Origin: Lachnospiraceae bacterium KH1T2
GTDB lineage: Bacteria > Bacillota > Clostridia > Lachnospirales > Lachnospiraceae
NCBI GenBank assembly: GCA_900114405.1
Contig: FOSY01000016.1
Span: 1-64,000, forward strand
Direction of reading: 5' to 3'
DNA length: 64,000 nt
Position numbers and translations under genes: made by a program. A model generated the notes under the pieces. It was not told the origin of the DNA. It searched no databases and saw only the letters and a list, made by a program, of their open reading frames with translations. Shown in pieces: positions 34,704 to 44,820 of the stretch (position 1 is its first letter; the number at the start of each line of letters is the position of its first letter).

Positions 34704-35213
34704 TTAGCTCAGTACTTCTTCAACGGACTTACCACGGTTAGCTGCAACTTCTTCAGGAGTCTTAAGCTGTGATAAAGCGTCGATAGTTGCAAGAACTACG
34801 TTCTGCTTGTTGTTTGAACCAAGTGACTTAGTACGGATGTTTCTGATACCTGCTACTTCGCAAACGATACGTGCTGGACCGCCAGCGATGATACCAGTAC
34901 CTTCCGGAGCCTTCTTAAGAAGGATGGAAGCTCCACCGAACTTGCCGATGAAATCATGAGAAATTGATCCGTTCTTATCAAGTGTTACGCTGATAAGCTT
35001 CTTAGATGCATCTTCTCTTCCCTTACGGATTGCTTCAGGAATTTCAGCTGCCTTACCAAGGCCAACACCAACGTGACCGTTGTTATCGCCAACTACAACG
35101 AGAGCTGAAAAGCGCATGTTACGTCCACCTTTTACAACTTTTGTAACACGCTTGATGGTTACTACTCTGTCAATCAGCTCAAGGCTGCTTGCATCGATTT
35201 TAGAGTGATTCAT
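34704..35213 (-). CDS. rpsE: Ribosomal protein S5
   Basis: 169 residues. The double-stranded RNA-binding-like domain begins [20 protein letters not shown] and the second half has [19 protein letters not shown]. It sits at the mRNA entry and affects decoding accuracy. Confidence 0.98.
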   Translation of the reverse strand: MNHSKIDASSLELIDRVVTIKRVTKVVKGGRNMRFSALVVVGDNNGHVGVGLGKAAEIPEAIRKGREDASKKLISVTLDKNGSISHDFIGKFGGASILLKKAPEGTGIIAGGPARIVCEVAGIRNIRTKSLGSNNKQNVVLATIDALSQLKTPEEVAANRGKSVEEVLS

Positions 35214-35230
35214 TGTCTTCTCCTTTCGTA

Positions 35231-35599
35231 TTAGAATTCGAGTCCGGCTTCTCTTGCTGCATCTGCCAGTGCCTTAATTTTACCCTGGTAAATGAAACCG
35301 CCTCTGTCGAAGACAACCTGCTTGATACCCTTTTCGATTGCTCTCTTGCCGATTACTGATCCAAGATATGTAGCAGCTTCAACATTGTCTGTGAACTTAA
35401 GCTCAGAGCTTACAGCCTTTTCAACAGTAGAAGCAGCAACCAGTGTCTTTCCAGCAACATCATCGATGATCTGAGCATACATGTGCTTATTGCTTCTGAA
35501 AACTGACAGACGTGGTCTCTCAGGTGTGCCGCTGAAACGATTGCGAACTTTAAGGTGCTTCTTTTCACGAACTTCAGTTCTTGATTTCTTGCTAATCAT
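35231..35599 (-). CDS. rplR: Ribosomal protein L18
   Basis: 122 residues; [20 protein letters not shown] and [20 protein letters not shown] are diagnostic. It binds 5S rRNA with L5 in the central protuberance. It lies 17 bases before rpsE. Confidence 0.98.
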   Translation of the reverse strand: MISKKSRTEVREKKHLKVRNRFSGTPERPRLSVFRSNKHMYAQIIDDVAGKTLVAASTVEKAVSSELKFTDNVEAATYLGSVIGKRAIEKGIKQVVFDRGGFIYQGKIKALADAAREAGLEF

Positions 35600-35615
35600 T
35601 TCTTATCGCTCCTCC

Positions 35616-36155
35616 TTACTTCTTACCTGTCTTGCCGACTTTACGTCTGATAGTTTCATCGATATACTTAATACCCTTACCCTTGTATGGTTCAGGTCTC
35701 TTCTTATCTCTGATTACAGCCGCATACTGACCGACTTTTTCTTTGTCGATACCTTCGACTTCAATTTTATTATCAACGACCTTAGTCTCGATTCCTTCTG
35801 GATCCTCCATGATTACAGGATGAGAGAAACCAAGAGACATTGTCAATGTCTTGCCCTGTTTCTGAGCTCTGAAACCAACACCGTTGATTTCAAGAACCTT
35901 CTTATAACCTTCATGGACACCAACAACCATGTTATTGATGAGGGATCTTGTGAGACCGTGAAGAGCCTTTGTCTCTTTCTCATCGTTAGGTCTCTCTACA
36001 ACGACATGACCGTCTTCAATCTTAATTGTAAGAACTGCAGGAAGAACTCTTTCCAGAGTTCCCTTTGGTCCTTTAACAGTCACTTTATTATTTTCTGCAA
36101 CTTCTACTGTTACACCAGCAGGAATTGCGATAGGCATTTTTCCGATACGTGACAT
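35616..36155 (-). CDS. rplF: Ribosomal protein L6
   Basis: 179 residues, two similar domains. MSRIGKMPIAIPAGV starts it and RPEPYKGKGIKY is the conserved C-terminal signature. It lies near the sarcin-ricin loop and the factor-binding site. Confidence 0.98.
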   Translation of the reverse strand: MSRIGKMPIAIPAGVTVEVAENNKVTVKGPKGTLERVLPAVLTIKIEDGHVVVERPNDEKETKALHGLTRSLINNMVVGVHEGYKKVLEINGVGFRAQKQGKTLTMSLGFSHPVIMEDPEGIETKVVDNKIEVEGIDKEKVGQYAAVIRDKKRPEPYKGKGIKYIDETIRRKVGKTGKK

Positions 36156-36175
36156 GCCCGCTACCTCCTAATTAA

Positions 36176-36577
36176 TTACCAAACAAAGGCGAGTACTTCA
36201 CCGCCGACATTAAGTTCTCTTGCTTTTTTATCTGTAATAACACCCTGGTTTGTAGAGATGATAGCAATACCAAGTCCACCAAGAACTCTAGGAAGCTTAT
36301 CCTTGCCTGCGTAAATACGAAGACCAGGCTTAGAGATTCTCTTAAGTCCTGTGATGATTCTCTTCTGCTTGTCATCAGCATACTTCAAAGTGATGCGGAT
36401 ATCCTTGAAACCTTTGTTGTCTACCATCTCATATTTCTTGATGTAACCTTCATCAACAAGGATATCAGCTATAGCAACCTTCATCTTAGATGAAGGGATA
36501 TCAACTGTATCGTGTTTTGCAGTATTTGCATTACGAATTCTTGTAAGCATATCTGCAATCGGATCATTTGTTGTCAT
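36176..36577 (-). CDS. rpsH: Ribosomal protein S8
   Basis: 133 residues, starting [18 protein letters not shown] and ending with the conserved [14 protein letters not shown]...GGEVLAFVW segment. It binds central-domain 16S rRNA and in many bacteria regulates the spc operon. No clear S8-type leader was identified here. Confidence 0.98.
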   Translation of the reverse strand: MTTNDPIADMLTRIRNANTAKHDTVDIPSSKMKVAIADILVDEGYIKKYEMVDNKGFKDIRITLKYADDKQKRIITGLKRISKPGLRIYAGKDKLPRVLGGLGIAIISTNQGVITDKKARELNVGGEVLAFVW

Positions 36578-36613
36578 TTTAACCTCCTTATGATCTGTCA
36601 GTACTTATCGAAC

Positions 36614-36799
36614 TTACCAAGACGCTTTCTTTACGCCAGGAATCTGTCCCTTATATGCAAGTTCGCGGAAGCATACTCTGCAGATACCATACTTACGAAG
36701 AACTGAGTGCGGACGGCCACAGATTCTGCAGCGTGTATATGCCCTTGTAGAAAACTTAGGTTTGCGCTGCTGCTTCAGCTTCATAGATAACTTAGCCAT
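36614..36799 (-). CDS. rpsZ: Ribosomal protein S14, zinc type
   Basis: 61 residues, the short C+ form with CRICGRPH and CRVCFRELA, which bind one zinc. Firmicutes carry this form in the spc operon and may have a longer zinc-free copy elsewhere. Confidence 0.97.
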   Translation of the reverse strand: MAKLSMKLKQQRKPKFSTRAYTRCRICGRPHSVLRKYGICRVCFRELAYKGQIPGVKKASW

Positions 36800-36812
36800 G
36801 AATTAATCCTCC

Positions 36813-37352
36813 TTATTTCTGGAAAGGCATATTGAACAGTCTGAGAAGCTCACGAGCCTCTTCGTCTGTCTTTGCAGTTGTGACAACAATGATGTCCATA
36901 CCTCTTACCTTATCGATCTTATCGTACTCGATTTCTGGGAAGATAAGCTGCTCTTTGATACCAAGGGCATAGTTACCTCTGCCATCGAAAGAGTTAGCAT
37001 TTACTCCGTGGAAGTCACGTACACGAGGAAGAGCAAGGTTTACAAGACGATCAAGGAACTCATACATTCTTTCGCCACGAAGAGTAACCTTACATCCGAT
37101 TGGCATACCCTCTCTGATCTTGAAGTTAGCAACAGCCTTCTTTGCCTTTGTTGTAACTGCCTTCTGACCTGTGATTGTCTCAAGGTCTGATACAGCGCTG
37201 TCAAGAACCTTTGCGTTCTCCTTAGCTTCACCAACACCCATGTTTACGACAATCTTAACGATCTTCGGGACTTCCATAATATTCTTATATCCGAACTTCT
37301 TCGTCATTGCATCAACGATTTCGTTCTTATACTGATCTTTAAGTCTGCTCAT
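36813..37352 (-). CDS. rplE: Ribosomal protein L5
   Basis: 179 residues; [11 protein letters not shown] and [16 protein letters not shown] are conserved. It binds 5S rRNA in the central protuberance and touches P-site tRNA. Confidence 0.98.
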   Translation of the reverse strand: MSRLKDQYKNEIVDAMTKKFGYKNIMEVPKIVKIVVNMGVGEAKENAKVLDSAVSDLETITGQKAVTTKAKKAVANFKIREGMPIGCKVTLRGERMYEFLDRLVNLALPRVRDFHGVNANSFDGRGNYALGIKEQLIFPEIEYDKIDKVRGMDIIVVTTAKTDEEARELLRLFNMPFQK

Positions 37353-37368
37353 TTATTTCCTCCTTTCC

Positions 37369-37680
37369 TCAGTCAATTACTTCGCCTGTTGACTTAGCGA
37401 AACGTACCTTCTTGTCACCTTCAACCTTGAAACCAATTCTGGTAGGCTTTCCGTTTGCAAGATACATAACGTTAGAAAGGTCAAATGCTGCTTCTCTGTG
37501 TACGATACCACCGTCAGGGTTAACTGCTGAAGGCTTCTCATGCTTAGAGATCATGTTGACACCTTCAACAACAACCTTGTTCTTCTTTACATCAACGGAA
37601 AGAACCTTTCCGCTCTTGCCTTTATCTTTACCGGCGATTACCTGAACGGTATCACCCTTCTTGATCTTTGACATTGCCAT
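37369..37680 (-). CDS. rplX: Ribosomal protein L24
   Basis: 103 residues with an N-terminal KOW motif ([20 protein letters not shown]) and HEKPS...GGIVHREA. It starts 50S assembly near the exit tunnel. GGAGGTG lies 7 bases before the ATG. Confidence 0.98.
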   Translation of the reverse strand: MAMSKIKKGDTVQVIAGKDKGKSGKVLSVDVKKNKVVVEGVNMISKHEKPSAVNPDGGIVHREAAFDLSNVMYLANGKPTRIGFKVEGDKKVRFAKSTGEVID

Positions 37681-37694
37681 TTGGTGACACCTCC

Positions 37695-38063
37695 TTATAA
37701 TACTTCTGGTGCAAGTGAAACGATCTTCATGAAGCCCTTATCACGAAGTTCACGAGCAACCGGTCCAAAGATACGAGTTCCTTTTGGTGTTTTATCATCT
37801 TTGATAACAACTGCTGCATTTTCATCAAATCTGATATATGAACCATCCTTACGACGAACGCTCTTTACTGTACGTACTACAACAGCCTTAACTACGTCAC
37901 CCTTTTTTACAACACCGCCTGGTGTTGCATCTTTAACAGAAGCAACGATAACATCGCCGATACTTGCGTATCTTCTTGTTGAGCCGCCTAAAACTCTGAT
38001 GCAAAGGATTTCCTTGGCGCCGGTATTATCTGCGACTTTTAATCTTGTTTCCTGCTGTACCAT
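37695..38063 (-). CDS. rplN: Ribosomal protein L14
   Basis: 122 residues, starting [19 protein letters not shown] and ending with [15 protein letters not shown]...SLAPEVL. It forms an intersubunit bridge and is the binding site of RsfS in other bacteria. Confidence 0.98.
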   Translation of the reverse strand: MVQQETRLKVADNTGAKEILCIRVLGGSTRRYASIGDVIVASVKDATPGGVVKKGDVVKAVVVRTVKSVRRKDGSYIRFDENAAVVIKDDKTPKGTRIFGPVARELRDKGFMKIVSLAPEVL

Positions 38064-38088
38064 GCTGACAATTCTCCTTTCACCTGAG

Positions 38089-38346
38089 TTATTTAGCTCT
38101 CTCGATGATCTCTACGAGTCTCCATCTCTTGGTCTTTGAAAGAGGTCTTGTCTCCATTACTCTTACTGTATCACCAATATTGCACTCGTTGTTCTCATCC
38201 TGAGCTCTAAGTTTATATGTCTTCTTTACGATTTTCTTGTAAAGAGGATGCTTAACATTATCGACAACCGCTACCGTGATGGTCTTATCCATCTTGTTGC
38301 TGACAACTTTACCGGTACGTGTCTTTCTGAGATTTCTTTCTGCCAT
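38089..38346 (-). CDS. rpsQ: Ribosomal protein S17
   Basis: 85 residues; an OB-fold protein with [19 protein letters not shown] and [20 protein letters not shown]. It is a primary binder of the 16S 5' domain. Confidence 0.98.
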   Translation of the reverse strand: MAERNLRKTRTGKVVSNKMDKTITVAVVDNVKHPLYKKIVKKTYKLRAQDENNECNIGDTVRVMETRPLSKTKRWRLVEIIERAK

Positions 38347-38366
38347 TTTATCTCCTTCCCGACGCC

Positions 38367-38573
38367 TTAGGCCTTCGCAGCATTCTCAGTGAGGACTGTC
38401 TGAATTCTTGCGATATTCTTTCTCACTTCTCTGATTCTGCTGGTGTTGTCAAGCTGGTTTGTCGCATTCTGGAATCTTAAATTGAAAAGCTCTTTCTTTG
38501 CTGCTGTCAGCTCTTCTGAAAGCTCAGAAACTGACTTTGCTCTTAAATCTGCAACATACTTATCAGTCTTCAT
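38367..38573 (-). CDS. rpmC: Ribosomal protein L29
   Basis: 68 residues, two helices, with [20 protein letters not shown] and [15 protein letters not shown]. It lies at the tunnel exit beside L23. It overlaps the rplP stop by one base. Confidence 0.97.
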   Translation of the reverse strand: MKTDKYVADLRAKSVSELSEELTAAKKELFNLRFQNATNQLDNTSRIREVRKNIARIQTVLTENAAKA

Positions 38574-39022
38574 TATGCTTCACCGCCTTCTTTAGCTGCT
38601 ACGGCTGCATCTAAATCAGCCTTGGACACGATCTTAACCTTGCACGGAAGCTTATGTGAAGCAAGACGAAGTGCTTCTCTTGCTGTATCTTCCGGAACGC
38701 CTGCGATTTCAAACATTACACGGCCTGGCTTTACTACTGCTACCCAGTGGTCAACAGCACCCTTACCAGATCCCATACGAGTTCCGAGGGGCTTTGTTGT
38801 AACCGGCTTGTCAGGGAAGATCTTAATCCATACCTGACCACCACGCTTTACGTATCTAGTCATAGCAACACGGGCTGCCTCGATCTGATTTGATCTGATC
38901 CAGCAAGGCTCAAGAGCAACCATACCGAACTCACCGTAAGTAACTCTGTTACCACTGTTAGCCTTACCTCTAAGTGAACCACGCATCTGCTTACGATGCT
39001 TAACTCTCTTTGGCATTAACAT
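38573..39022 (-). CDS. rplP: Ribosomal protein L16
   Basis: 149 residues. [22 protein letters not shown] and [16 protein letters not shown] are diagnostic. It helps position A-site tRNA. Start may be the second methionine (MPKRVKH) two codons in. Confidence 0.97.
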   Translation of the reverse strand: MLMPKRVKHRKQMRGSLRGKANSGNRVTYGEFGMVALEPCWIRSNQIEAARVAMTRYVKRGGQVWIKIFPDKPVTTKPLGTRMGSGKGAVDHWVAVVKPGRVMFEIAGVPEDTAREALRLASHKLPCKVKIVSKADLDAAVAAKEGGEA

Positions 39023-39024
39023 AG

Positions 39025-39702
39025 TTATTTATCGCTCCCTTCCTTACCTGCCTTGCGATCAGCAGTCTGTTTTCTTCCAGGAAGTACTTCACCCTTATAG
39101 ATCCATACTTTTACACCGACTTTACCATAAGTTGTGTTTGCTTCAGCGAAGCCATAGTCGATATCAGCACGAAGAGTCTGAAGAGGAATAGTACCCTCTG
39201 AGTAGAACTCACGACGAGCAATATCAGCACCGCCAAGACGTCCTGAACAAGATGCCTTAATACCCTTAGCACCATTCTTAAGTGTTCTCTGCATTGCAGA
39301 CTTCATAGCACGTCTGAATGATACACGGTTCTCAAGCTGGCTAGCGATGTTCTCAGCAACAAGCTGAGCATCCATATCTGGGCGCTTGATCTGCTTGATT
39401 TCGATATCTACGTTCTTGCCTGTTTCTTTTGCAAGCTGTTTCTTTGTAGCTTCGATGTCCTTACCACCCTTACCGATAATGATACCAGGTCTTGATGTAA
39501 GAACTGTAGCTCTAACCTTACCAGCTGATCTCTCGATTTCAATCTTGGAGATACCTGCTGAGTAAAGCTTCTTCTTCAAATATGTTCTGATCTTGTAATC
39601 TTCTACAAGGTAATCTGCGAAGTCGCCTTCTGCATACCATTTAGAATCCCAATCCTTAATAACACCGACTCTTAAGCCGTGGGGATTTACTTTCTGACCC
39701 AT
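39025..39702 (-). CDS. rpsC: Ribosomal protein S3
   Basis: 225 residues with a KH domain ([14 protein letters not shown]) and the C-terminal [20 protein letters not shown] in shortened form [12 protein letters not shown]. It forms part of the mRNA entry site. Confidence 0.98.
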   Translation of the reverse strand: MGQKVNPHGLRVGVIKDWDSKWYAEGDFADYLVEDYKIRTYLKKKLYSAGISKIEIERSAGKVRATVLTSRPGIIIGKGGKDIEATKKQLAKETGKNVDIEIKQIKRPDMDAQLVAENIASQLENRVSFRRAMKSAMQRTLKNGAKGIKASCSGRLGGADIARREFYSEGTIPLQTLRADIDYGFAEANTTYGKVGVKVWIYKGEVLPGRKQTADRKAGKEGSDK

Positions 39703-39724
39703 TGAATGATCTCCTTTCTACGCC

Positions 39725-40114
39725 TTAGTTCTTCTCGTCGAGAACGAGAGTAATGTGGCTCATTCTCTTCTCAATTCTGTAAGCTCTGCCCTGTGCACGA
39801 GGCTGAATACGCTTCATGATCGGTCCCTGGCTTGCATAGCACTCAGCGATGTAAAGACCAGCTTTGTTAAGACCATTGTTGTTTTCAGCATTTGCTGCAG
39901 CAGATTCGAGGAGCTTCAGAATAACGCTAGAAGCGTATCTCGGATTGTACATCAGAATACCTTTTGCTTCAGTATAGCTCTTGCCTCTGATAGCGTCCAG
40001 TACGAAACATGCCTTCTGTACTGGAATTCTAGCATAGGATAACTTTGCTGACGGTCTGGTATCCTTAACTGCATTTCTTTCTCTTTTAATCTGGGAACGA
40101 TGTCCTCTTGCCAT
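39725..40114 (-). CDS. rplV: Ribosomal protein L22
   Basis: 129 residues. AKLSYARIPVQKACFVLDAIRGK is shortened here as YARIPVQKA, and the tunnel loop reads MKRIQPRAQGRAYRI. It lines the exit tunnel and contacts macrolide-binding surfaces. The first 20 residues (RSQIKRERNAVKDTRPSA) are more charged than in many homologs. Confidence 0.97.
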   Translation of the reverse strand: MARGHRSQIKRERNAVKDTRPSAKLSYARIPVQKACFVLDAIRGKSYTEAKGILMYNPRYASSVILKLLESAAANAENNNGLNKAGLYIAECYASQGPIMKRIQPRAQGRAYRIEKRMSHITLVLDEKN

Positions 40115-40142
40115 GGATAAAACCTCCTTTCAGATTATCCTA

Positions 40143-40415
40143 TTATTTAACAGTTGAAACTGAAGCGTGTCCTTTGTAAGTACGTGTACCAACAAATTCA
40201 CCGAGCTTGTGTCCAACCATATCTTCTGTAATATAAACCGGAACGTGCTTTCTTCCATCATGTACTGCGATGGTGTGACCAACGAATGATGGGAAGATTG
40301 TTGAACGACGAGACCAAGTCTTGATGACTTCTTTGTTGCCGCTCTGATTCATCGCATCGACCTTCTTCAGAAGGCTCTCGTCAGCGAACGGTCCCTTTTT
40401 AAGTGAACGTGACAT
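40143..40415 (-). CDS. rpsS: Ribosomal protein S19
   Basis: 90 residues, starting [19 protein letters not shown], with [18 protein letters not shown] and the C-terminal [10 protein letters not shown]. It forms part of the 30S head with S13. Confidence 0.98.
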   Translation of the reverse strand: MSRSLKKGPFADESLLKKVDAMNQSGNKEVIKTWSRRSTIFPSFVGHTIAVHDGRKHVPVYITEDMVGHKLGEFVGTRTYKGHASVSTVK

Positions 40416-40426
40416 ATTAATCCTCC

Positions 40427-41275
40427 TTATACGCTAAGAGCTTTGCCGTTTCTTCTTCTTACGATGAGCTTGTTTGAAGCCTTCTTACTCTTTCTAGTCT
40501 TAAGACCAAGAGCCGGCTTGCCCCAAGGTGTGCTCGGACCTGGACGACCGATAGGTGCACGACCTTCACCACCACCGTGTGGGTGATCGTTAGGGTTCAT
40601 AACAGAACCACGAACTGTAGGACGGATGCCCATGTGACGAATACGACCAGCCTTACCATAGTTAATAAGGTTGTGATCAATGTTACCGATTGTACCGATT
40701 GTAGCTCTGCACTCGATCGGAACCATTCTCATTTCGCCTGAAGGAAGCTTAACTGTAGCGTACTTACCTTCTTTAGCCATAAGCTGTGCGCTTACACCAG
40801 CTGAACGAACCATCTGTCCGCCCTTGCCAGGATGAAGCTCAATGTTATGGATGCTTGAACCAACTGGAATAGCTGAAAGTGGAAGGCAGTTACCAACACG
40901 TACTTCAGCATCTGGTCCGTTCATGATCTTCATACCATCTGTAAGACCCTGAGGAGCAAGGATGTATCTCTTCTCACCGTCTTCATAGCAGATAAGAGCG
41001 ATGTTAGCTGTTCTGTTTGGATCGTACTCGATACCGATAACCTTTGCTACCATTCCGTCCTTATCGTTTCTCTTGAAGTCGATAACTCTGTACTTTGCCT
41101 TGTTTCCGCCGCCCTTATGACGAACAGTAATCTTACCCTGGTTGTTACGTCCTGACTTATTAGCAAGTCTTACAATAAGAGACTTCTCTGGAGTGCTCTT
41201 TGTGATCTCGCTGAAATCAGAACCTGTCATATTCCTTCTGGAAGGTGTATATGGGTTATAAGTTTTGATTCCCAT
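40427..41275 (-). CDS. rplB: Ribosomal protein L2
   Basis: 282 residues. [33 protein letters not shown] and [15 protein letters not shown] contain the invariant residues near the peptidyl transferase centre, including the histidine in HPHGGG. Standard length. Confidence 0.98.
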   Translation of the reverse strand: MGIKTYNPYTPSRRNMTGSDFSEITKSTPEKSLIVRLANKSGRNNQGKITVRHKGGGNKAKYRVIDFKRNDKDGMVAKVIGIEYDPNRTANIALICYEDGEKRYILAPQGLTDGMKIMNGPDAEVRVGNCLPLSAIPVGSSIHNIELHPGKGGQMVRSAGVSAQLMAKEGKYATVKLPSGEMRMVPIECRATIGTIGNIDHNLINYGKAGRIRHMGIRPTVRGSVMNPNDHPHGGGEGRAPIGRPGPSTPWGKPALGLKTRKSKKASNKLIVRRRNGKALSV

Positions 41276-41350
41276 TTTGTTCTCCTTTATTTCTCACATA
41301 CAGATAATTTTAATTTTGTCCTGTACGCGGTGTTATCGCATTTCTATAAA

Positions 41351-41647
41351 TTAAAGACCTGCGAATACTTCGATATCTTTGCTATCAGCTGCAAGTGTAA
41401 CGATTGCCTTCTTCTGCTTAGCAGTTGTTCCAACAACCATTCCTCTTCTCTTCTTCTTGCCCTGGATGTTCATTGTGTTGACTTTAGCAACCTTTGTATC
41501 AAACATCTTCTCAACAGCCTCTTTGATCTGAGACTTGTTAGCTTCAGGGTGAACGAGGAATGTATACTTCTTATCAGCCATGCCGTTCATTGACTTCTCA
41601 GTAACTACTGGCTTAAGGATAACATCATAATAATTAAGAGTTGCCAT
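41351..41647 (-). CDS. rplW: Ribosomal protein L23
   Basis: 98 residues; [15 protein letters not shown] starts it, and [20 protein letters not shown] follows. It docks trigger factor and SRP at the tunnel exit. It overlaps rplD by one base. Confidence 0.98.
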   Translation of the reverse strand: MATLNYYDVILKPVVTEKSMNGMADKKYTFLVHPEANKSQIKEAVEKMFDTKVAKVNTMNIQGKKKRRGMVVGTTAKQKKAIVTLAADSKDIEVFAGL

Positions 41648-42267
41648 TATGCGTATACCTCCTCAATCTTTGCAACAGCTGCCTTTGTAGCAATTACTGT
41701 GCTGTATTTCATAATGTCATAAGTGTTGATCGTATTGATCTGAGCTGTGATGACATTAGGAATATTTCTAGCAGAAAGGATTGCATTCTGATCCATCTCG
41801 TCAAGGATTACAAGAGCCTTGTTAACCTTGAGTGCATCAAGCACCTCCTGGAATTTCTTTGTCTTAATGCCTTCAAACTTAAGCTCATCAAGAACGATAA
41901 ACTTGTTGTCCTGAACACGAGATGTAAGAGCACTCTTAAGAGCGATTCTCTTTTCTTTCTTGTTCATCTTGAAAGAATAATCTCTTGGTACTGGAGCAAA
42001 TACAACACCACCATGTGTCCACTGTGGAGATCTTGTTGATCCCTGACGTGCATGGCCTGTGCCCTTCTGCTTCCAAGGCTTTCTTCCGCCGCCTCTTACT
42101 TCAGAGCGTGTCTTAGCCTTCTGTGTTCCCTGACGGTTGTCAGCGAGCTGCTGGAGAACTGCCTGGTGTACAAGGTTCTCGTTAACTTCAATACCGAAAA
42201 TCTCGTCATTCAGCTCAATTGTTCCAACTTCGCTTCCTGTCATATTATAAACTGATACGTTAGCCAT
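41647..42267 (-). CDS. rplD: Ribosomal protein L4
   Basis: 206 residues; the extended tunnel loop reads [19 protein letters not shown]. In several bacteria L4 also represses its own operon through the S10 leader; a structured leader is present at 43355-43580. Confidence 0.98.
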   Translation of the reverse strand: MANVSVYNMTGSEVGTIELNDEIFGIEVNENLVHQAVLQQLADNRQGTQKAKTRSEVRGGGRKPWKQKGTGHARQGSTRSPQWTHGGVVFAPVPRDYSFKMNKKEKRIALKSALTSRVQDNKFIVLDELKFEGIKTKKFQEVLDALKVNKALVILDEMDQNAILSARNIPNVITAQINTINTYDIMKYSTVIATKAAVAKIEEVYA

Positions 42268-42293
42268 TATCTGAATCCTCCTTCCTTCGAATA

Positions 42294-42977
42294 TTATTTA
42301 TTCTTCTTGCATGTCTCTTTGATGGTAACAAGTGCCTTCTTTGCACCCGGAACGCATCCCTTAACGAGGATGAGGTTCTTCTCGGCATCTACACGTACAA
42401 CTTCAAGATTCTGAACAGTGATCTGCTTAGCACCCATGTGACCAGGCATTCCCTTACCCTTGAATACTCTTGAAGGATATGAGCTTGCGCCGTTTGAACC
42501 CTGATGTCTGTGGAACTTAGAACCGTGCATCATAGGTCCTCTGTGCTGACCATTCTTCTTGATTGCACCCTGGAAACCTTTACCTTTTGAGATAGCAGTT
42601 GCGTCGATCATGTCGCCGGCTGCGAAGATATCAGCCTTGATTTCCTGTGCAAGCTGATACTCAGCTGCATTATCAAAACGGAATTCCTTAACGAATTTCT
42701 TAGACTCAACGCCAGCCTTCTTGAAGTGGCCAACGAGCGGTTTTGTTGTTCCGTGTGCATGAGCAACTTTAACCTTGCCGCTTGCATCCTTCTCAACAAC
42801 CTTGTCTTTGCTTTCGCCGAATCCAACCTGAACTGCGTTGTATCCGTCGTTCTCTTCTGTCTTGATCTGTGTAACTACACATGGACCAGCTTCGAGAACT
42901 GTTACAGGTGTTACTACTCCGTTCTCATCGAAAATCTGTGTCATACCGATTTTCTTTGCTAAGATAGCTTTTGTCAT
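42294..42977 (-). CDS. rplC: Ribosomal protein L3
   Basis: The start at 42977 ([16 protein letters not shown]) follows AAAGGTG; 227 residues. [13 protein letters not shown] and [15 protein letters not shown] are diagnostic. It reaches the peptidyl transferase centre with its central loop. Confidence 0.98.
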   Translation of the reverse strand: MTKAILAKKIGMTQIFDENGVVTPVTVLEAGPCVVTQIKTEENDGYNAVQVGFGESKDKVVEKDASGKVKVAHAHGTTKPLVGHFKKAGVESKKFVKEFRFDNAAEYQLAQEIKADIFAAGDMIDATAISKGKGFQGAIKKNGQHRGPMMHGSKFHRHQGSNGASSYPSRVFKGKGMPGHMGAKQITVQNLEVVRVDAEKNLILVKGCVPGAKKALVTIKETCKKNK

Positions 42978-43036
42978 CTTTTCACCTTTCTGCATTGGAA
43001 CATATCGCCCGAGATACGTTCATACAATAATCTTAA

Positions 43037-43354
43037 TTACTTGTTCTTCATCTTGATGTCAATATAGACACCTGCGGGCATCTCCAGTCTTGAAAGAACA
43101 TCAACTGTCTTCTGTGTCGGAGCAATGATGTCGATGAGTCTCTTGTGAGTTCTCTGTTCGAACTGCTCGCGGCTATCCTTGTACTTATGTACAGCACGAA
43201 GGATTGTTACTACCTCTTTCTTTGTAGGAAGTGGTACTGGTCCGCTGACCTCAGATCCGTTCTTCTTGACTGTTTCGATGATTTTTCTGGCTGATGCATC
43301 AACTAACTGATGATCATAGGCTTTTAATGTGATTCTCATAACCTGATTTGCCAT
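43037..43354 (-). CDS. rpsJ: Ribosomal protein S10
   Basis: The ATG at 43354 ([19 protein letters not shown]) follows AAGGAGG with 12 bases spacing; the upstream frame extension is leader sequence. 105 residues. [19 protein letters not shown] and [16 protein letters not shown] are diagnostic. First gene of the superoperon. Confidence 0.97.
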   Translation of the reverse strand: MANQVMRITLKAYDHQLVDASARKIIETVKKNGSEVSGPVPLPTKKEVVTILRAVHKYKDSREQFEQRTHKRLIDIIAPTQKTVDVLSRLEMPAGVYIDIKMKNK

Positions 43355-43580
43355 AAAAAAAGTCGCCTCCTTTTCGCACTTTTTTAAGTACGACAAGCGG
43401 TGACTGTACACGTTCCCGTGTGTGTCCTTGCTGCAATAGACACAAAACGGCCGTTCTCCAACTAAGTGAACTAAATTACGTACAGTGACTTGTCGCCAGT
43501 TTCCTAACTTGACATTCGCTCCACGGAGATACCTGACTATGTCAGCAACTTCACGCTTCTACGCTATCAATGTCACAGCA
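43355..43580 (-). ncRNA. Structured leader of the S10 operon
   Basis: A leader of about 225 nt separates the promoter from rpsJ. GTACAGTGACTTGTC (43480-43494) pairs with GACAAG-CGG-TGACTGTAC (43392-43409) with one mismatch and a 3-base bulge, closing a domain of about 70 bases with a smaller ACACG/CGTGT hairpin inside. Position and size fit an L4- or S10-type autoregulatory leader; it need not be homologous to the known ones. Confidence 0.5.
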
Positions 43581-43586
43581 AGTGCT

Positions 43587-43615
43587 ATTATACATGTAAT
43601 TCCCCAGTTTTTCAA
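43587..43615 (-). promoter_or_regulatory. Promoter of the S10-spc-alpha superoperon
   Basis: TTGAAA (43615-43610), 17 bases, perfect TATAAT (43592-43587) on the minus strand. Upstream on that strand (43616-43690) is very A-rich with phased A-tracts, a likely UP element for the alpha subunit. Confidence 0.88.
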
Positions 43616-43710
43616 GCACTATTTACAAATTTCCAAATTAAATTTTGTACAAAAATATTTTTATTTTTCTTGTTTTTTGCATCATTTTTACATGCCATTA
43701 TCCAGCGCTA

Positions 43711-44820
43711 TTACATACTACTTTGTTCTCGTTTTCCAATCTGATTTAATAATGCAAAAAATATAATACTATATGGCGGAACGATAAAGCCATTTTCAAA
43801 AAAAGACGCTGCAAGCCATGTATAAACTCCTGCTATTGCAAGTCTTTCGACAGTAGTGCATGTCCTATTCAAAAATGTTTTTTCCCATAATCTTTTTATA
43901 AGAAGATATGTGACCAGAGCAAAAACCACTATCCCATGAACTACAAGTATATCCAGCATTCCATTGTGGACTTCGAAGATGAAAAAACTTTTCATTTTAT
44001 AAGATGAACCTATCCCTGTAATAGGATGTTTCAAAAATTCTCCCCAAAGCTCATTCCATATATCCTGTCTTCCGGATAAAATGCTCTTATATAATATATT
44101 GATATCTATACCGGTCTTTCCGAGCATGATATAAAATGCTGTAAAAAGCAGGCTTCCAAAAGTGCTTACAACTATCAAAAACCATGATAATACTTTTGAC
44201 ACACTTACCCTTGGCATCACCAGCCAAAGTACACCATATAAAAGACAGCTCATCGCTGCAGATCTGGCATGATAGCACACGCAGAACAATATCGTCACTA
44301 TCCACAAGAGAAAATGCACATATCGTATGCAGGCGACCTCCAGATCTTTCTTAACATACTCCAGAAATATCTCTCCACACAGCATAAATGTCATAAATGC
44401 AAGCCCCGACATATTAAAACCGTATTCCCAGTGAATCCATGCATACCACCAAAACATGAGCATTGCACCCACTCCCATGATGATCTTATTCACCCTTATA
44501 TCATTCGGTATATACCTGGCCGCAAACAGCATAAGTGCCATATCCGAAGGCACAAGCATGGCGCCTTTATTTGAACCGATCAAAGCAAGATTTATACCTG
44601 ATACGATCACTGTCAATATAACCGCACCGGCTTCAATTTTGGGCATTTCACGAATATTTATATTTATAGCTGTCATAGCTGCAAATGCTGCAAAAATTAT
44701 CAGTGTCGCATATTTTGTTGTCACTCCGTAAAATTTCTGTGTTATGAAAGATGATACTATAAACCATATAAAAAGACTGCAGTAAATATATTTAGAAGCA
44801 TTTTTTACTTTTTCAGACAT
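43711..44820 (-). CDS. O-antigen ligase/polymerase family membrane protein
   Basis: 369 residues with about ten membrane helices and one larger loop containing SGRQDIWNELWGEFLKHPITGIGS in shortened form SGRQDIWNEL...ITGIGSSY, the Wzy_C-type signature. Such proteins polymerise or attach polysaccharide repeat units on the outer face of the membrane. Its start overlaps the flippase gene by 16 bases. A second homolog lies at 46210-47376. Last gene of the polysaccharide cluster. Confidence 0.8.
   Translation of the reverse strand: MSEKVKNASKYIYCSLFIWFIVSSFITQKFYGVTTKYATLIIFAAFAAMTAININIREMPKIEAGAVILTVIVSGINLALIGSNKGAMLVPSDMALMLFAARYIPNDIRVNKIIMGVGAMLMFWWYAWIHWEYGFNMSGLAFMTFMLCGEIFLEYVKKDLEVACIRYVHFLLWIVTILFCVCYHARSAAMSCLLYGVLWLVMPRVSVSKVLSWFLIVVSTFGSLLFTAFYIMLGKTGIDINILYKSILSGRQDIWNELWGEFLKHPITGIGSSYKMKSFFIFEVHNGMLDILVVHGIVVFALVTYLLIKRLWEKTFLNRTCTTVERLAIAGVYTWLAASFFENGFIVPPYSIIFFALLNQIGKREQSSM

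Noticed and set aside
35481..36152. 223-codon plus-strand ORF opposite rplF and rplR
   Set aside because: It is the mirror of strongly conserved ribosomal genes, with no ribosome binding site and a low-complexity product. The same holds for all other plus-strand ORFs in 15000-64000.
43355..43411. N-terminal extension of S10
   Set aside because: S10 begins MANQVMRI with AAGGAGG before it; the extra codons are leader sequence.
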